From: Alistipes provencensis
GTDB taxonomy: Bacteria; Bacteroidota; Bacteroidia; Bacteroidales; Rikenellaceae
Direction: 5' to 3'
DNA: 64,000 nucleotides
Assembly: GCF_900083545.1 (NCBI RefSeq)
Contig: NZ_LT559262.1
Location: forward strand, 1,893,673 to 1,957,672
Under the pieces are notes generated by a model. It searched no databases and was not told the DNA's origin. It saw only the letters and a list, made by a program, of their open reading frames with translations. The stretch's first letter is position 1, and each line of letters begins with the position of its first letter. Positions 9,079-16,908 of the stretch are shown piece after piece. The translations under genes were made by a program, and so were the position numbers.

Positions 9079-10370
9079 GGGTGCTGTTTTTTCAGACGGA
9101 TGCGGACTGCGGCGGCGTGCGCCCCGAGCCCTTCGGCTTCGGCCATGGCGATGATCGCCGGGGAGAGGGCCGAAAGTCCGTCGCGGGTGAGTTCCTGATA
9201 GGTGATCTTGCGCAGGAAAGAGTCGGTGTTGACGCCGCTGTAGGCCCGTGCCCAGCCGCCCGTGGGCAGCGTGTGGTTGGTCCCCGAAGCGTAGTCGCCG
9301 GCGCTTTCGGGCGACCATGCTCCGATGAAGACGCTGCCGGCGGCGGTGATCTGCGCCGCGGCCTGCCACGCGTCGCGCATCGAAACGATCAGATGCTCGG
9401 GGGCGTAGGCGTTGGCGAAATCGATCATCTTCTCGCGGCTGTCGAGCACCACGATGCGGCTTTGGCGGAGCGCTTCGCGGATGGTGTCGCCGCGCCGGAG
9501 CTGCTGCAACTGCTCCCCGACGGCGCGCCGGGTGTCGAGCGCGAAGCGTTCCGAGGCGCAGACCAGCACCGCCTGACTGTCGCCCCCGTGTTCGGCCTGC
9601 GAGAGAAGGTCGGCGGCGGCGAAGGCGGGCGACGCTTCGTCGTCGGCCAGCACGAGCACCTCCGAAGGTCCGGCCGGCAGATCGACGGCCACGTCGTTGG
9701 CCCCCACTAACTGTTTGGCCTTGGTGACATAGCGGTTGCCCGGACCGAAGATCTTGTCGACGCGCGGGATGCTCTCGGTGCCGTAGGCCATGGCGGCTAC
9801 GGCCTGTGCGCCGCCCACGGCGTAGACGCGGTCCACGCCGCAGAGGTCGGCGGCATAGAGTATTTCGGGAGCGACGGTGCCGTCGGGACGGGCGGGGGTG
9901 CAGAGGATGACTTCCTGACATCCGGCGACACGGGCCGGGACGGCCAGCATCAGCACCGTGGAGAACAGCGGGGCCTTGCCGCCGGGGATGTAGAGCCCCA
10001 CGCGGCGGATGGGCAGTGCCCGCTGGACGCATCGTACGCCCGGCATCGGTTCGACGCTGACTTCGGGGGGCAACTGGGCCCGGTGGAAGGTTTCGATGTT
10101 GGCTTTGGCCGTGGCGAGGGCCTCTTTCAGCGCCGCGGGGATGAGCGCCGCGGCTTTGCGGCGGACGTCGGCGGGGATTTCGAACGTTTCGGGGGCGCGT
10201 CCCTCGACGCGGCGGGTGATTTCGCGCAGGGCCCGGTCGCCGCCCGTGCGCACTTCGTCGAGGATCGAGGTCACCTGCCGGGTGATCTCCTCCTCCTGCC
10301 GCGTGCAGCGTTCGGTGAGGGCCGCCCACTCGGAGCGTTCCGGGTTCGGGTAGATTCTGAGGATTTCCAT
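9075..10370 (-). CDS. hisD: Histidinol dehydrogenase
   Basis: 431 residues, family length. It oxidises histidinol to histidine in two NAD-dependent steps. Visible signatures are the Rossmann region GLYIPGGKAPLFSTVLML, the conserved IFGPGNRYVTKAKQLV, DLPAGPSEVLVLAD, the zinc and substrate residues in SQAEHGGDSQAVLV, and the catalytic Glu-His of YAPEHLIV. It starts 15 bp after hisG and overlaps hisC by 4 bp. Confidence 0.97.
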   Translation of the reverse strand: MEILRIYPNPERSEWAALTERCTRQEEEITRQVTSILDEVRTGGDRALREITRRVEGRAPETFEIPADVRRKAAALIPAALKEALATAKANIETFHRAQLPPEVSVEPMPGVRCVQRALPIRRVGLYIPGGKAPLFSTVLMLAVPARVAGCQEVILCTPARPDGTVAPEILYAADLCGVDRVYAVGGAQAVAAMAYGTESIPRVDKIFGPGNRYVTKAKQLVGANDVAVDLPAGPSEVLVLADDEASPAFAAADLLSQAEHGGDSQAVLVCASERFALDTRRAVGEQLQQLRRGDTIREALRQSRIVVLDSREKMIDFANAYAPEHLIVSMRDAWQAAAQITAAGSVFIGAWSPESAGDYASGTNHTLPTGGWARAYSGVNTDSFLRKITYQELTRDGLSALSPAIIAMAEAEGLGAHAAAVRIRLKKQHP

Positions 10371-10385
10371 AGCGGGGTCGGGGTT

Positions 10386-11237
10386 TTAGCGGATCATGTT
10401 TTCGAGGGCGAGGATCAGGATGCCTTCGGCGCCGATCTCCTTGAGACGTTCGATGCGCTCCCAGAGCTGGTCCTGAGCGATTACGGCGTGGATCGAGCAC
10501 CATCCCTCCTGCGCCAGCGGCAGCACCGTCGGGCTGCGCATGCCGGGGAGAATGCGGATGGCGTCGTCGAGCCGTTCCTTCGGGAGGTTCATCAGCACAT
10601 ATTTCATCCCGCGGCTGTCGAGGATCGAGTTGAGGCGGAACGTCAGTTGTTCCATCTCGCGGCGCTTGTCGCTGTCGAGCCCGGGGTTGGCGATGAGCAC
10701 CGCCTCGGAGAAGAAGACCTTCTCGACCTCGGTGAGCCCGTTGGAGATGAGCGTGCCGCCCGAGGAGACGATGTCGAAGATGGCGTCGGCCATGCCCACG
10801 GCCGGGGCGATCTCCACGGAACCCTCGATGGTGTGGATCTCGGCCTCGATGCCGCGCTCGGCGAAGTAGCGGGCGAGGATGTTGGGGTAGGAGGTGGCGA
10901 TGCGCCTGCCGCGGAAGAAGTCGGGACCTTCGTAGGTTGTCGTCTTGGGCACGGCCAGCGAGATGCGGCAGCCCCCGAACCCGAGGTCCATGACCTGTTC
11001 GACGGCGAAGCCCTTCTCGGCCACTTCGTTCAGCCCCACGATACCCACGTTGGCGACGCCCATAGCCACGGCCTGCGGGATGTCGTCGTCGCGCAGGTAG
11101 AGGACTTCCAGCGGAAACCCCTCGGCGCGGGAGATGAGTTTGCGTTTGCTCTCGGCAACGCGGATACCTGCTTCGGCGAGCAGGTCGATGCTCTGTTCGT
11201 TCAGTCGGCCCTTGGCCTGAATGGCTATTCTAAGCAT
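10386..11237 (-). CDS. hisG: ATP phosphoribosyltransferase, long form
   Basis: 283 residues from the ATG at 11237 (MLRIAIQAKGRLNEQSIDLL). The open frame extends 29 codons further, but that extension crosses the attenuator hairpin and has no family similarity. The PRPP-binding segment is DIVSSGGTLISNGL. The C-terminal ACT-like regulatory domain of the long, homohexameric form follows from about residue 205, ending EGILILALENMIR, so feedback inhibition by histidine is expected. It is the first structural gene of the operon, 61 bp after the attenuator stem. Confidence 0.96.
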   Translation of the reverse strand: MLRIAIQAKGRLNEQSIDLLAEAGIRVAESKRKLISRAEGFPLEVLYLRDDDIPQAVAMGVANVGIVGLNEVAEKGFAVEQVMDLGFGGCRISLAVPKTTTYEGPDFFRGRRIATSYPNILARYFAERGIEAEIHTIEGSVEIAPAVGMADAIFDIVSSGGTLISNGLTEVEKVFFSEAVLIANPGLDSDKRREMEQLTFRLNSILDSRGMKYVLMNLPKERLDDAIRILPGMRSPTVLPLAQEGWCSIHAVIAQDQLWERIERLKEIGAEGILILALENMIR

Positions 11238-11298
11238 ATTCGGTGTGTGTTGATCGTTTCGTTTTCGGACACCCACCTGCGGCCCGGCACACAAAAAA

Positions 11299-11319
11299 GC
11301 CCACCCGCAGGGGGTGAGC
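11299..11319 (-). terminator. his operon attenuator (intrinsic terminator in the leader)
   Basis: On the minus strand an 8-bp stem, GCTCACCC (11319-11312) with GGGTGGGC (11306-11299), includes one U-G wobble, has a 5-nt loop and is followed by TTTTTT. It lies between the His-rich leader ORF and hisG. Bases GGGGTAG around the leader stop can pair with CTCACCCC of the 5' arm (one bulged C), which would act as an antiterminator. Confidence 0.85.
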
Positions 11320-11355
11320 TTCATATAATTGCGTTTTCACATATACATGATCGAC

Positions 11356-11409
11356 CTACCCCTCGGTAAAGTGGTGATGGTGATGATGGATATGGTTGAA
11401 ATTCGTCAT
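11356..11409 (-). CDS. hisL: Histidine operon leader peptide
   Basis: A 17-codon ORF, MTNFNHIHHHHHHFTEG, has seven His codons, six of them consecutive (both CAT and CAC). It starts about 19 bp after the -7 box, and its TAG stop lies 37 bp before the attenuator stem. This is the classical layout for translation-coupled attenuation: ribosomes stalling at His codons when His-tRNA is scarce would leave the segment near the stop codon free to pair with the 5' arm of the terminator and let RNA polymerase continue into hisG. A weak hairpin, TTTACC with GGTAGG, around the stop could serve as the pause structure. Too short for ordinary gene finders. Confidence 0.9.
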   Translation of the reverse strand: MTNFNHIHHHHHHFTEG

Positions 11410-11427
11410 TGCTGTTGTCGTTGGGGA

Positions 11428-11458
11428 CAAATATAGGGTTTCCATTCGGAAAAAACAA
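11428..11458 (-). promoter_or_regulatory. his operon promoter
   Basis: The minus strand shows TTG (11458-11456), a 20-bp spacer and TATATTTG (11435-11428), matching the Bacteroidota primary sigma consensus. The leader ATG is only 18 bp further on. Confidence 0.8.
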
Positions 11459-11525
11459 AATTCGGGCCGTTTTTTTATTCGCCGGGCGTCTTACCGATAT
11501 ATATGGAGCCATTTTGCCCCGGAAA

Positions 11526-11556
11526 TTGCCGTTCCTAATAATTTTTAGTATATTTA
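11526..11556 (+). promoter_or_regulatory. Candidate promoter of the XRE-cupin / acyl-CoA synthetase operon
   Basis: TTG at 11526-11528, 20-bp spacer, TATATTTA at 11549-11556 (last base off consensus). Leader about 50 nt. Divergent from the his promoter. Confidence 0.5.
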
Positions 11557-11612
11557 CCGCGGACTTGCCGCTGCGGTTAGGGCGGCTCAGGTTTATCAAA
11601 ACAACGACAACC

Positions 11613-12170
11613 ATGTGTGACGATCCTATTCAATCGATCGCGACCCGTCTGCGCGGGCTGCGCGAGGTGCTCGAACTGTCGGAGCAGGAGGTGGCCGAGA
11701 GCTGCCACCTGACCCTCGAACAGTACCGGGCCATGGAGAGCGGACAGACCGACTTCTCGGTCAACGTGCTGCAAACCATATCCCGCCATTACGGGATCAG
11801 CCTCGACGTGCTGATGTTCGGCGAGGAGCCCCGGATGAACTCCTATTTCATCACCCGCGCCGGAAAAGGCGTGTCGGTGGAGCGCCGCAAGGCGTATCGG
11901 TACGAGGCGCTGGCCTCGGGCTTCCGCGCGCGGAAGATCGACCCCTTCATCGTGACGGTGGAGCCGGCTCCGGCCGACGCCCCGATGCACCTGAACTCCC
12001 ACGACGGGCAGGAGATGAACTATGTGCTGGAGGGGCGTCTGCTCATCAGTCTCGACGGCCGGGAGTTCGAACTCGAACCGGGCGACAGCCTCTATTTCGA
12101 CTCGGCGCAGCCCCACGGGATGAAAGCCCTCGACGGAAAAACGGTCCGCTTTCTGGCCATAATCATGTAA
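11613..12170 (+). CDS. XRE-family transcriptional regulator with C-terminal cupin
   Basis: 185 residues starting MCDDPIQSIATRLRGLREVLE at 11613. A longer in-frame start at 11409 would cross the promoter and lacks family similarity. Residues about 8-65 form a helix-turn-helix (LSEQEVAESCHLTLEQYRAME). Residues about 110-182 are a small-molecule-sensing cupin barrel with HLNSHDGQEMNYVLEGRL and LEPGDSLYFDSAQPHGM, including the His and Glu metal ligands. This pairing is common in regulators of carbon or acyl metabolism. It is 4 bp upstream of the acyl-CoA synthetase gene and probably controls it in response to a metabolite. Confidence 0.92.
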   Translation: MCDDPIQSIATRLRGLREVLELSEQEVAESCHLTLEQYRAMESGQTDFSVNVLQTISRHYGISLDVLMFGEEPRMNSYFITRAGKGVSVERRKAYRYEALASGFRARKIDPFIVTVEPAPADAPMHLNSHDGQEMNYVLEGRLLISLDGREFELEPGDSLYFDSAQPHGMKALDGKTVRFLAIIM

Positions 12171-12174
12171 TGCG

Positions 12175-13830
12175 ATGGTAGAACGATTTTTAACACAGAC
12201 CTCCTTCGCGTCGCAGGAGGATTTGCGCAGAAACCTGCACATCCGCGTTCCCGCGAATTTCAATTTCGCCTACGACGTCGTCGACGCCTACGCTGCCGAG
12301 CAGCCCGACAAAAAGGCCCTGCTGTGGACCGACGACCGGGGCGAAGAGATTCAGTTCACGTTCGCCGACCTCAAGCGCGAGAGCGACCGCACGGCTTCGT
12401 GGTTCCGGAGTTTAGGTATCGGCAAGGGCGATGCGGTGATGCTGATTCTCAAGCGCCGCTACGAATTCTGGTTCTCGATCCTCGCGCTGCACAAGCTGGG
12501 GGCGGTGGTGATCCCCGCGACCCACCTGCTGACCAAAAAGGATATCGTCTACCGCTGCAACATGGCCCGGATCAAGGGCATCGTCGCGGCCGGCGAAGCG
12601 GTCATCACCGACCATATCGCGGCCGCCATGCCCGAAAGCCCCACCACGAAGGTGCTGGTGAGCGTGGGGCCCGAGGTTCCCGAAGGGTTCCTCGATTTCC
12701 ACAAGGGCATCGCGCAGGCGGAGCCTTTCGTGCGTCCGGAGCGCGTGAACGCCAACGACGACATCATGATGATGTACTTCACGTCGGGAACGACGGGCGA
12801 GCCGAAGATGGTGGCCCACGATTTCACCTATCCGCTGGGGCACATCACCACGGGCCTGCTGTGGCACAACCTCCACGAGGGGAGCCTCCACCTGACGATC
12901 GCCGACACGGGATGGGCCAAGGCCGCGTGGGGCAAGTTGTACGGGCAGTGGCTGGCCGGGGCCAATATCTTCGTCTACGACCACGAGAAATTCACCCCTG
13001 TGGAGATACTGCACAAGATCGAACAGTACCGCATCACCTCGCTGTGTGCGCCTCCGACGATCTACCGGTTCCTGATCCGCGAGGACCTCACGAAATACGA
13101 CCTCTCGTCGCTGGAGTACTGCACGACGGCCGGCGAGGCGCTGAACGGCGCCGTGTACGACACGTTCCAGCGGTTGACGGGCATCCGGCTGATGGAGGGC
13201 TTCGGGCAGACCGAGACTACGCTGACGCTGGCGACTTTCCCGTGGATGGAGCCCAAGCCCGGGAGCATGGGCATGCCCAATCCCCAGTATAGGATCGACC
13301 TCCTGACCCCCGACGGCCGTTCGGCCGAGGACGGCGAGCAGGGGCAGATCGTGATCCGCACCGACGGGGGCAAGCCGCTGGGGCTTTTCAAGGAGTACTA
13401 CCTCAATGAGGAGCTCACGCACGAGGCGTGGCGCGACGGGGTTTACTACACGGGCGACATGGCGTGGCGCGACGAGGACGGTTATTACTGGTTCGTGGGG
13501 CGCGCCGACGACGTGATCAAGAGTTCGGGTTACCGCATCGGGCCGTTCGAGGTCGAGAGCGCCCTGATGACCCATCCCGCGGTGGTGGAGTGCGCAATCA
13601 CGGGCGTGCCCGACGAAATTCGCGGGCAGGTGGTCAAGGCGACGATTATTCTGGCGGAGAAGTACCGCGCGCAGGCCGGTGAAGCGCTCGTCAAGGAGTT
13701 GCAGGACCATGTGAAGCGCATCACGGCGCCTTATAAATACCCGCGTGTGATCGAGTTCGTGGAGTCGCTGCCCAAGACCATCAGCGGCAAGATACGCCGC
13801 AAGGAGATTCGCTCGGCGGACGAAAAATAG
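12175..13830 (+). CDS. AMP-forming acyl-CoA synthetase (medium-chain / acetyl-type)
   Basis: 551 residues of the ANL superfamily, activating a carboxylic acid to acyl-AMP and then to acyl-CoA. The ATP-binding P-loop is YFTSGTTGEPKMVAHD (about 195-211), followed by GFGQTETT, the YTGDMAWRDEDGYYWFVGRADD hinge region (A8 core) and the catalytic Lys in LPKTISGKIRRKEI. Overall it resembles the ACSM-like medium-chain enzymes more than classic acetyl-CoA synthetase, as judged by KSSGYRIGPFEVESALMTHPAV. The substrate cannot be fixed from sequence; short fatty acids are plausible in a gut fermenter. Coupled to the upstream regulator and ended by a strong bidirectional terminator. Confidence 0.9.
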   Translation: MVERFLTQTSFASQEDLRRNLHIRVPANFNFAYDVVDAYAAEQPDKKALLWTDDRGEEIQFTFADLKRESDRTASWFRSLGIGKGDAVMLILKRRYEFWFSILALHKLGAVVIPATHLLTKKDIVYRCNMARIKGIVAAGEAVITDHIAAAMPESPTTKVLVSVGPEVPEGFLDFHKGIAQAEPFVRPERVNANDDIMMMYFTSGTTGEPKMVAHDFTYPLGHITTGLLWHNLHEGSLHLTIADTGWAKAAWGKLYGQWLAGANIFVYDHEKFTPVEILHKIEQYRITSLCAPPTIYRFLIREDLTKYDLSSLEYCTTAGEALNGAVYDTFQRLTGIRLMEGFGQTETTLTLATFPWMEPKPGSMGMPNPQYRIDLLTPDGRSAEDGEQGQIVIRTDGGKPLGLFKEYYLNEELTHEAWRDGVYYTGDMAWRDEDGYYWFVGRADDVIKSSGYRIGPFEVESALMTHPAVVECAITGVPDEIRGQVVKATIILAEKYRAQAGEALVKELQDHVKRITAPYKYPRVIEFVESLPKTISGKIRRKEIRSADEK

Positions 13831-13836
13831 CAACGG

Positions 13837-13866
13837 AAAAGGGCTGCACCTCGGTGCAGCCCTTTT
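13837..13866. terminator. Bidirectional terminator
   Basis: 13-bp stem (13837-13849 / 13854-13866), CTCG loop, with A and T runs on both sides. It separates the convergent acyl-CoA synthetase gene and the GH109 gene, whose stop is at 13868. Confidence 0.92.
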
Positions 13867-13867
13867 T

Positions 13868-15262
13868 TTATTCGGCGAAGACGAGGCCCGGGAGCCGGTT
13901 CCACTCGCCGCGCGTGAAGTCGGGAACCTCGACCGGCATATGGCCGTGCTCGATGGATTTCGCGCTCAGCTCCCCGATGCACGACCATTCGGCGGCGTCG
14001 TAGACGTCCTGATCGAGCGGGAGGCCCTTTTGCAGGCAGTGGATCAGCCGGTAATCCATGATGAAGTCCATGCCGCCGTGTCCGCCGACCTGCTTGGCCT
14101 TTTCGGACAACTGCTTCTGGATCGGATGCTCGTACTGCCGCATCAGTTCGGCTTTCCGCTCCTCGGAGACGAAGCCGTGCGTGTTGAGCGCCTCGATGTC
14201 GGGACGTTTGCTGCCGGCGAAGTTCGGGTCCCCGAAGGCATATCCCTCGACCGGGTATTTGGCGGCGTAACCGTCGGTGCCGACCAGTTGGTAGAGGCGG
14301 TCGTAGGGGCGGGGCGTCATGACGTTGTGCTGCAGGAGGATGGTCTTTCCCTTTTGGGTCGTGATGAGCGTCGAGGTCTGGTCGCCGTTGCGGAACTCCC
14401 GGCTGCCGCCGGACTTCCCGCTCATCTTCCGGCCGTTGAAACTCCCGGTGGCGACCGAAACCAACGTATTCATCTTGTCGCCGCGGTGGATGTTCAGCGC
14501 CTGACAGATGGGGCCGAGGCCGTGCGTGGCGTAGATGTCCCCGGCATGGCGCTCGTTGAACTCGAGCCGCCAGTTACCCTGAAAAGCCGGCCAGTACTCC
14601 TCCAGATAGTGAACGTAGCCGCCCTGTGCGTGGATGATCTCCCCGAAGAGACCCTGCTGCGCCATGTTGAGCGTCGTGAGTTCGAAAAAGTCGTACACGC
14701 AGTTCTCGACCATCATGCAGTGGCGGCGCGTCCGTTCGGAAGTGTCGACCAACTGCCAGCACTCGGCGATGCTCTGTGCGGCGGGGACTTCGAGGGCGAC
14801 ATGCTTGCCGTGTTCCATGGCGTAGACGGCCATCGGGACGTGTTGCAGCCACGGCGTGACGATGTATACCAAGTCGAGGTCGTCGCGCTCGCAGAGCTGT
14901 TTCCAACCCTCCTCGCCGCTGTATGCGTCGGCCCGGGGCATGCCTGCCTTTTCGAGTATCCGCTGGTTCTCCTCGATCCGCTCGGGGTAGAGGTCGCACA
15001 GCGCCCGGATCTCCACGTTGTCGATGAATCCCAGCCGCGTGACGGCGCCGGGACCCCGCATGCCCAGTCCGATGATGCCGACCCGGACCACCGGGATCGG
15101 TTCGGCCGCGAAGCCCAGCATCGACTGCTGGCCTTGGGCGCGTTTGGGGGTGTCGAAGACGATCCGGCCCTTTTTGACCGAGTATTTGCTGTTGTGGACC
15201 GTCTGTCCGCAGAGTGCGGAGCCGATCAGCAGGAATGAAAGAAATAGGAGTAGACGTTTCAT
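13868..15262 (-). CDS. GH109-type alpha-N-acetylgalactosaminidase (Gfo/Idh/MocA fold)
   Basis: 464 residues from the ATG at 15262, with a signal peptide ending near ALCGQ. An NAD-binding motif, VGIIGLGMRGPGAV, is followed by the family blocks EVPAAQSIAECWQLV, HMMVENC-like CMMVENCVYDF, HGLGPICQALNIHRGDK and GGHGGMDF. These match GH109, whose founding members remove terminal alpha-GalNAc (blood group A and mucin O-glycans) with an NAD-dependent oxidation-elimination mechanism. It is the last gene of the operon starting with the DUF4434 protein. Some relatives may act on other alpha-linked N-acetylhexosamines, so the sugar is not certain. Confidence 0.9.
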   Translation of the reverse strand: MKRLLLFLSFLLIGSALCGQTVHNSKYSVKKGRIVFDTPKRAQGQQSMLGFAAEPIPVVRVGIIGLGMRGPGAVTRLGFIDNVEIRALCDLYPERIEENQRILEKAGMPRADAYSGEEGWKQLCERDDLDLVYIVTPWLQHVPMAVYAMEHGKHVALEVPAAQSIAECWQLVDTSERTRRHCMMVENCVYDFFELTTLNMAQQGLFGEIIHAQGGYVHYLEEYWPAFQGNWRLEFNERHAGDIYATHGLGPICQALNIHRGDKMNTLVSVATGSFNGRKMSGKSGGSREFRNGDQTSTLITTQKGKTILLQHNVMTPRPYDRLYQLVGTDGYAAKYPVEGYAFGDPNFAGSKRPDIEALNTHGFVSEERKAELMRQYEHPIQKQLSEKAKQVGGHGGMDFIMDYRLIHCLQKGLPLDQDVYDAAEWSCIGELSAKSIEHGHMPVEVPDFTRGEWNRLPGLVFAE

Positions 15263-15675
15263 ATCATTGGTTTTTGGGTTGTCCGTAAATATCGATTTCC
15301 ACGTTGTCGAAAGGGTCTGCCGCATGGTCGAAAAGTACGGCCAATTCGCTGCGCGTGATCTCCCGGTCGGGGTCGAAGTTCGTGAGCGACAGCGCATCCC
15401 ACGTCGGGGCGTCGACCTTTGCGTCGGGGACGATCCGGCGGAGGAGGTCGCCGGCTTCGGCGACGGTCACCGTATCGGAGAGGGCGCCGAAGTCGATGGC
15501 CGGGTAGAGCGACCGCAGGCCCTCGGCGAGTTCGCTGCCCGCGACGTTTTTGTCGGCATGGAACCATGTCTGGTTCGACCATCCGACATTCGTTCCCACG
15601 CCCCGGAGCAGTCCCGTCGCGCCGATGCGCTGCAGGGCCGCGAAGTGGACGTCGTCGCGCGGCAGGTCGAGATAG

Positions 15676-15803
15676 GGCAGCAGGTAGCACCCCTGCGCCA
15701 GCAGTTCCCGCTGGACGTCGCGCACGGGAATCTGTTCCGGACGGGTGTTCCGGGCGGCGGCCAGCGAGCCGAGCACGCCCGCGGCCTGACCCAGTTCGAG
15801 CGT
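15676..15803. repeat. 128-bp direct repeat, copy in its proper coding context
   Basis: Identical to 16575-16702. Here it encodes LELGQAAGVLGSLAAARNTR onwards in the oxidoreductase reading frame, continuous with sequence on both sides. Confidence 0.97.
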
Positions 15804-16574
15804 GATGGGCTGGAGCCGGGTGGTGCCGTTGACGAGGTTGGAAACGGAGATCGATTTCTCGGCGACGATCAGGTTCGGCCGTTCCCGGGGCAGCATCACC
15901 GCCAGCGGAATCGTATAGGAGGGAATCGGGTGGAAATGCAGTTCGGGGAGGCTCTGCCACTGCGGGTGCCGCTGGTGATGGTGGTCGACGGGGTAGTCGC
16001 CCACGGCGATGCCCGTGCGGTAGAGCGTGTTGCGGTAGGGGTTCTTCGCATCCTCGACCGTGAAGCGCACAAGTCCGTGGATGCGCCGCGATTCGCGGTG
16101 GTAGGGGATCAGCGGGAAGCCGTCCCCGGTGGGAAACTCGCCTTTGGCGAGGCCGATGTTCCGGAACCCCAGTTCGTGCTGGATGTAGTAGATGAAACAG
16201 CGGGTGAACTGCTTGGCTTTCTCCAACACTGCGGCGCGTTCCGCCGGCGGGAGTTCGATGATGTTGGCGTAGTAGTCGTTGCCCTCGATGGGCCAGTTGA
16301 GCATGTATTTGCCGTTGGGGAGCTTCCCGTAGTCGAGCATCGCGCGCGGGCTCCAGAGCACCCGGCCGTGGGTAGCGTCGGTGCAGTTGGCCGACTGGCA
16401 GCTACAGGCGAAGTCGGATTTGTCGTACCCTTCGGGTTGGGGGATGGTGACGTCGTGGTCGTACTCCTGCAGAATAGCCACATAGGTCAGGTCTTGCACG
16501 ATGTCGTTCGCCGCTTCGGGAGCGATGGCCTCGCCGCTCTCCGCGCGGGCGTCCATGCCGATGTCGTAACCGAC

Positions 16575-16702
16575 GGCAGCAGGTAGCACCCCTGCGCCAG
16601 CAGTTCCCGCTGGACGTCGCGCACGGGAATCTGTTCCGGACGGGTGTTCCGGGCGGCGGCCAGCGAGCCGAGCACGCCCGCGGCCTGACCCAGTTCGAGC
16701 GT
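16575..16702. repeat. 128-bp direct repeat, misplaced copy
   Basis: Identical to 15676-15803, 899 bp away in the same orientation. It sits where the N-terminal third of the FAD oxidoreductase should continue, and the reading frame differs on its two sides. Confidence 0.97.
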
Positions 16703-16908
16703 TCTTCGGGGAGTTCTGCCCCCGAGCCACGGGGTCTCCTCGGCGAGCAGCACGCGCGAGCCCATGCGGGCGGCGGTGATGCCGGCGGCCGTTCCCGAGG
16801 CTCCGCCCCCGACGATCAGCAGGTCATAACGGGCTTCCGTTCCGCAGCCGGCGAACAGCGCGGCGGCGCCCAGTATCGGTAATATTCGTTTCAGCATAGT
16901 GTCGGTTT

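Larger units (their letters stand above)
15264..16897 (-). pseudogene. FAD-dependent oxidoreductase, internally rearranged
   Basis: The N-terminal part is intact: a lipoprotein signal (LFAGC) and the FAD motif YDLLIVGGGASGTAAGITAARMG up to EETPWLGG. After a short linker the frame enters a perfect 128-bp copy (16575-16702) of a stretch that belongs 899 bp further downstream (15676-15803). The coding then resumes in a different frame at VGYDIGMDARAES and continues normally to the stop at 15264. Compared with PF12831-type FAD_oxidored proteins, roughly 100-130 residues that should follow the FAD motif are absent. The protein cannot be made as written. The family oxidises sugars or similar substrates; in this operon it sits between a sugar porter and GH109. 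True rearrangement and misassembly are both possible. Confidence 0.88.

Noticed and set aside
10386..11324. Longer hisG starting at 11324
   Set aside because: The extension lies over the attenuator hairpin and gives no family-like residues; the ATG at 11237 begins the conserved HisG N-terminus.
12412..13833. Long minus-strand ORF opposite the acyl-CoA synthetase gene
   Set aside because: His- and Arg-rich mirror translation typical of codon bias shadows.
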